Source: Endomicrobiia bacterium
Lineage (GTDB): Bacteria; Elusimicrobiota; Endomicrobiia; PHAN01
Direction: 5' to 3'
DNA length: 8,438 bases
Assembly: GCA_030018875.1 (NCBI GenBank)
Contig: JASEHK010000052.1
Span: forward strand, 1 to 8,438
The notes beneath the pieces are model-generated. The model was not told the DNA's origin, searched no databases, and was given only the letters and a program-made list of their open reading frames with translations. This document shows, one piece after another, positions 5,993-8,438 of this stretch (position 1 is the first letter of the stretch; each line of letters begins with the position of its first letter). Both the position numbers and the translations under genes were made by a program.

Positions 5993-7030
5993 TTGATTTT
6001 GCGTATAACCTCTGTAATTCGCGGCAGGGTAACCGCCGCCGTTCTCCTTGTTCTCGTCGCGGTTGTGTTTTGGATAAGAAGCGACGTGTTCTTTAATATC
6101 GCCCGCGCGGTTTTTGGCGGCGGGGCGGCGCGCATCTCTGCGGATGCCGTCCGCCGGATAGAGCGCGAGGTTTATTTTTCAGGGCATCGGAATCTCGCGG
6201 TTGTCTTTTATCTCGCCGATGACGCGGCCCGCAGATTAAGAGACGGGGCTGTCGGCGTCGGCGGCGCGGGGTGGCTGGAGCCCGATTTCAAACGCTTGGC
6301 CTCTTTGCCGACGAACTCTAAGGTGATATTCGTGTCCGGCTCGGGGACTTATCACCATCACACATTGCGTTTTATATCGGAGATTAGCCGCCGCCCCGGT
6401 GTTCTGTATCTTATAGACGCTCATTCCGACGCGAGGCCGTCGGGGCGCTCCGACTGCGGTTCATGGGTTGGCTCCTTCGACGGAGATATAGTTTTTCTGG
6501 GCGGATATTTCGGCCTTACCCGAGAGACGATGCGCTGGCTCGATCCGGCGCTTCTGGCATCGGGACGGCTCAAGGTTTATGCCGCGCCCAACGTCGCCGT
6601 CCGTCGGGGTTATGTCAAAATCAACATTAAGTCCGCCGGTTCCGCGGAAACACTCGGACGAATCGTCGCGGATTTCAGGGCAGACAGAGTAGCGGGGTTT
6701 TTCGGCAAACCGGGCGCGTGGGTCAGATGGAAGACGACCGACGACTTTTTACAATCGTCGGCGAAGACCTCAAGAGACAGTTCGCGCGTCGTCCATCTGA
6801 GTATTGATTTAGATGTTTTGTCGGCGCGGCACATTGACACCGGATGGGGAAACGGCGAACTCAATCCGGCTGATGTCGTGGCGCTCGCTCGGGCGATTTC
6901 CCGACGGGAGTCACTTTTGAGCGCCGATATTTGTGGGTGGTCGGGCGATGGCAAAAGCGCGCCAGCGGCTTTTAAGGAAGTATTCCGGGCGCTTGTCAAA
7001 GAGATGTCTTCTCACCGCGGAGCAAAATAA
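5993..7030 (+). CDS. Membrane-anchored arginase-fold (ureohydrolase-like) protein in the Tad operon
   Basis: From TTG 5993 the product is 345 residues. A single hydrophobic segment (about 13-27) follows a basic N-terminus (R4, R10, R12), so the rest is predicted outside the cytoplasm. The main domain carries the ureohydrolase metal-ligand pattern in order: SGSGTYHHHT (115-124, His at 121-123), IDAHSDAR (141-148; D142, H144, D146) and LSIDLDVL (269-276; D272, D274). It then has GWGNGELNP, similar to the glycine-rich turn after that motif in the family, and LLSADICGW near the end. All six ligand positions for a two-metal (Mn-type) site are therefore present. Arginase residues that hold arginine or shuttle protons seem absent: R148 replaces the usual Asn after DAHxD, no His lies in DCGSWVGS (154-161), and the usual Glu after the late GADI-like motif is Gly. 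I expect a hydrolase with a different substrate, possibly related to UPF0489 proteins, a family that includes peptide arginases. The gene follows tadB by 23 bases and overlaps the next gene by one base. Confidence 0.75.
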   Translation: MILRITSVIRGRVTAAVLLVLVAVVFWIRSDVFFNIARAVFGGGAARISADAVRRIEREVYFSGHRNLAVVFYLADDAARRLRDGAVGVGGAGWLEPDFKRLASLPTNSKVIFVSGSGTYHHHTLRFISEISRRPGVLYLIDAHSDARPSGRSDCGSWVGSFDGDIVFLGGYFGLTRETMRWLDPALLASGRLKVYAAPNVAVRRGYVKINIKSAGSAETLGRIVADFRADRVAGFFGKPGAWVRWKTTDDFLQSSAKTSRDSSRVVHLSIDLDVLSARHIDTGWGNGELNPADVVALARAISRRESLLSADICGWSGDGKSAPAAFKEVFRALVKEMSSHRGAK

Positions 7031-7389
7031 TGAAAAAAATATATTCTCTCATCGCCGCGACTGTGTTCGTATGGCTCTTGTCGGGCGCGCTTTTGATTTA
7101 CGCCGGAAATTCAATCGCTTTCGCGTCAGTTCTGGCCGGCGCCGCCGCGCTGCCGCTGTGGTTCGGGCGCCTGCTCGCCGCGTCGGAAAATCCTCGGCGG
7201 CTCGTCTCGTGGCTCGACGCCGCGTGGCTCGTCGTTTTCGTCTACGCGCTCGTCGAACTTTTCGAAATCACGTCGTCTGAGGTCGTGCTCACCGCGATGC
7301 TTATGACTCTCGCTTTTTCAAAATGGAAAGAGGCCTCCCGTCCCAACCGGACGGCGGGTTTGGTCTCTGAAGGGGAGAAACCCAAATGA
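7030..7389 (+). CDS. Small polytopic membrane protein of unknown function
   Basis: A 119-residue protein that I do not recognise. It has two hydrophobic segments near the N-terminus (about 6-24 and 28-47), a break with charged residues (NPRRLVSWLD, 54-63) and further hydrophobic stretches (about 63-79 and 83-96), then a charged tail. Three or four membrane passes are likely. No catalytic motif or cysteine pair is seen. The start overlaps the previous stop (TAATG at 7028-7032), with GGAG 7 bases upstream. The stop overlaps tadC in ATGA, so it is translated as part of the operon. Placement suggests an accessory inner-membrane component working with the arginase-fold protein before it or with the TadB/TadC platform; this is inference from context only. 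Confidence 0.75.
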   Translation: MKKIYSLIAATVFVWLLSGALLIYAGNSIAFASVLAGAAALPLWFGRLLAASENPRRLVSWLDAAWLVVFVYALVELFEITSSEVVLTAMLMTLAFSKWKEASRPNRTAGLVSEGEKPK

Positions 7390-8279
7390 GCATAGTTATA
7401 TTTTTAGTGATGCTTCTGGTATTCGCCGCCGTGATGATGCTCGTCACGTGGTTTCTGGACATCGTCAGGGAGTTTTCGCTTTCCAAGCGACTCAAAGGAA
7501 AAGTGCAGGACGAGTACACCGTCGCCGACAAGGGGCTCGTGGCCGCGGTAAAGAGTTTCGCAGTGGACATAGGCGCGTATCTCGAAAGGGTGAAATTCTC
7601 CGGCATTCCCGCAATGCTCGACTCTAACCGCCTCAATCTCTCCAAGGCCGGGATGTCGCAGATAAAGGCGTCCACGCTCGTCGGATACCAAGTTATGGCG
7701 GCTCTTGCCGTGGCCTTTGTCGCAGTTCTTGTGTTCGACGTTTACAACATAATAATTCTGGCCGCGCTCGTCGCAGGCGGTTTTTTCTCTCCGGTTTTGT
7801 GGATCAAAGAAAAAATAAAGAAACGCGAGCGCGACATATTCAGGCAACTCCCCGACGCTCTGGATATTTTGACGCTTCTCGTCGAGGCAGGCCTCGATTT
7901 CGGTTCCGCTTTCAATAAATACATAGATTCTGAAACCGGACCTTTGGTTGATGAGTTCCATCAGGTGCGCCGTGAAATCAATCTGGGGAAAAACCGCGTG
8001 CAGGCGCTTATTGATATGTCCAAGCGCGTGCGTCACAAGCATCTTACGTCCGTCGTAAACTCGATAGTCCAGTCCATGCAGACGGGCGCGTCCATAGGCC
8101 CCACGTTAAGAATTCTCTCCGACACGTACCGCGTCGAGCGAGCCCAAATGGCCGAAAAGATGGGACAGCAGGCTCCGATGAAGATGATGGTGCCGCTGGT
8201 TCTTTTGATTTTTCCCACGATTTGGATACTCATCTTCGGCCCCATAGTTCTCTCCTTTATGTCCGGCAAAATCTGGTAA
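7386..8279 (+). CDS. tadC: TadC inner-membrane platform protein
   Basis: A 297-residue protein with an N-terminal membrane segment (3-24), a hydrophobic pair (about 100-139), a T2SSF domain (about 153-262) and a C-terminal membrane segment (about 268-291). The T2SSF region opens with LPDALDILTLLVEAGLDFGS (155-174), typical of TadC. It continues with FHQVRREINLGKNRVQAL and ends near ERAQMAEKMGQQAPMKMMVP, all standard for the family. TadC is the partner of TadB in the membrane platform. AGGGGAG (7371-7377) lies 8 bases upstream, and the start overlaps the previous stop in ATGA. It is the last gene of the operon in this window and is followed by a terminator. Intact and of normal length. Confidence 0.95.
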   Translation: MSIVIFLVMLLVFAAVMMLVTWFLDIVREFSLSKRLKGKVQDEYTVADKGLVAAVKSFAVDIGAYLERVKFSGIPAMLDSNRLNLSKAGMSQIKASTLVGYQVMAALAVAFVAVLVFDVYNIIILAALVAGGFFSPVLWIKEKIKKRERDIFRQLPDALDILTLLVEAGLDFGSAFNKYIDSETGPLVDEFHQVRREINLGKNRVQALIDMSKRVRHKHLTSVVNSIVQSMQTGASIGPTLRILSDTYRVERAQMAEKMGQQAPMKMMVPLVLLIFPTIWILIFGPIVLSFMSGKIW

Positions 8280-8343
8280 GTTTTACATTGACGATATTTT
8301 AATAAACCAATAGTTTCAGCGAGGGCAAAAACAATCCGGTCTT

Positions 8344-8427
8344 TGTAGTTGCCAAGCTTGCTTGGCATCTTTTTCCACAGGCCGACCAAGTGCCTGCCCC
8401 GAACTTGTTTCGGGGTCGGCAACTACA
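8344..8427. repeat. Composite palindromic intergenic element with 10-bp terminal inverted repeats
   Basis: TGTAGTTGCC (8344-8353) is the exact reverse complement of GGCAACTACA (8418-8427). Between them lie two further dyads: TGCCAAGC/GCTTGGCA (8350-8367), and a nested pair with GCCGAC (8381-8386) facing GTCGGC (8415-8420) around CCCCGAA/TTCGGGG (8397-8415). The outer arms share bases with both inner hairpins, so the structures exclude each other. No ORF is present. This looks like a small non-coding repeat element (MITE- or REP-like), but with only one copy in the window that cannot be confirmed. Confidence 0.6.
8350..8374 (+). terminator. Rho-independent terminator after tadC
   Basis: TGCCAAGC and GCTTGGCA form an 8-bp stem around TT (effectively about 7 bp with a four-base loop), followed directly by TCTTTTT. 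It starts 70 bases after the tadC stop and closes the operon. It is part of the larger palindromic element at 8344-8427. Confidence 0.75.
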
Positions 8428-8438
8428 GAAATTGTGCG

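Noticed and set aside
6933..7280. Plus-strand 115-codon frame overlapping the arginase-fold and small membrane protein genes
   Set aside because: The product is Arg/Ala-rich without motifs, and it spans two better-supported genes with ribosome binding sites and overlapping stops and starts.
7404..8042. Antisense reading frame of 212 codons opposite tadC
   Set aside because: The sense strand carries intact TadC with family motifs; the antisense product shows none.

Overview
The window is a contiguous stretch of a Tad/Flp (tight adherence, type IVc) pilus locus, with every gene on the + strand. Base composition looks moderately GC-rich, ATA is used freely for isoleucine, and short heptad repeats sit between and inside genes. 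No rRNA, tRNA or marker gene fixes the taxon. My guess is an uncultivated Gram-negative-type lineage such as Elusimicrobiota or Omnitrophota, at low confidence.

Layout. 1-836: C-terminal part of a probable TadG/TadE-like surface protein, open to the left edge. 838-1078: heptad repeats in two opposed arrays, the second running into the 5' end of a tadE-like pseudopilin gene (990-1580). 1721-1900: a 59-residue Flp major pilin behind a near-perfect Shine-Dalgarno sequence. 1937-1986: a 21-pair RNA hairpin between the pilin and the machinery genes. 2042-8279: a tightly packed operon of cpaB (rcpC), one ORF joining a TadZ/CpaE-like domain to the TadA/CpaF ATPase, tadB, a membrane-anchored arginase-fold protein, a small membrane protein, and tadC. 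Most junctions overlap by 1 to 4 bases. 8350-8374: a rho-independent terminator inside a larger palindromic element (8344-8427).

How the parts work together (family knowledge). Flp is the pilus subunit and TadE-like proteins are minor pseudopilins; both are matured by a prepilin peptidase not in this window. TadA hydrolyses ATP and works through the inner-membrane platform proteins TadB and TadC. CpaB/RcpC works in the periplasm with the secretin, and TadZ places the machine at a cell site. Secretin, peptidase and TadD-like genes are absent and presumably lie outside the window.

Most unusual: (i) an arginase-fold protein with its metal ligands kept but the arginine-recognition residues apparently lost, placed with an unrecognised membrane protein between tadB and tadC; (ii) a TadZ-TadA fusion whose TadZ half has lost the P-loop lysine; (iii) a 7-bp tandem repeat in the predicted cleaved leader of TadE, where copy-number change would shift the frame; (iv) a strong hairpin placed where it could uncouple pilin expression from that of the machinery.
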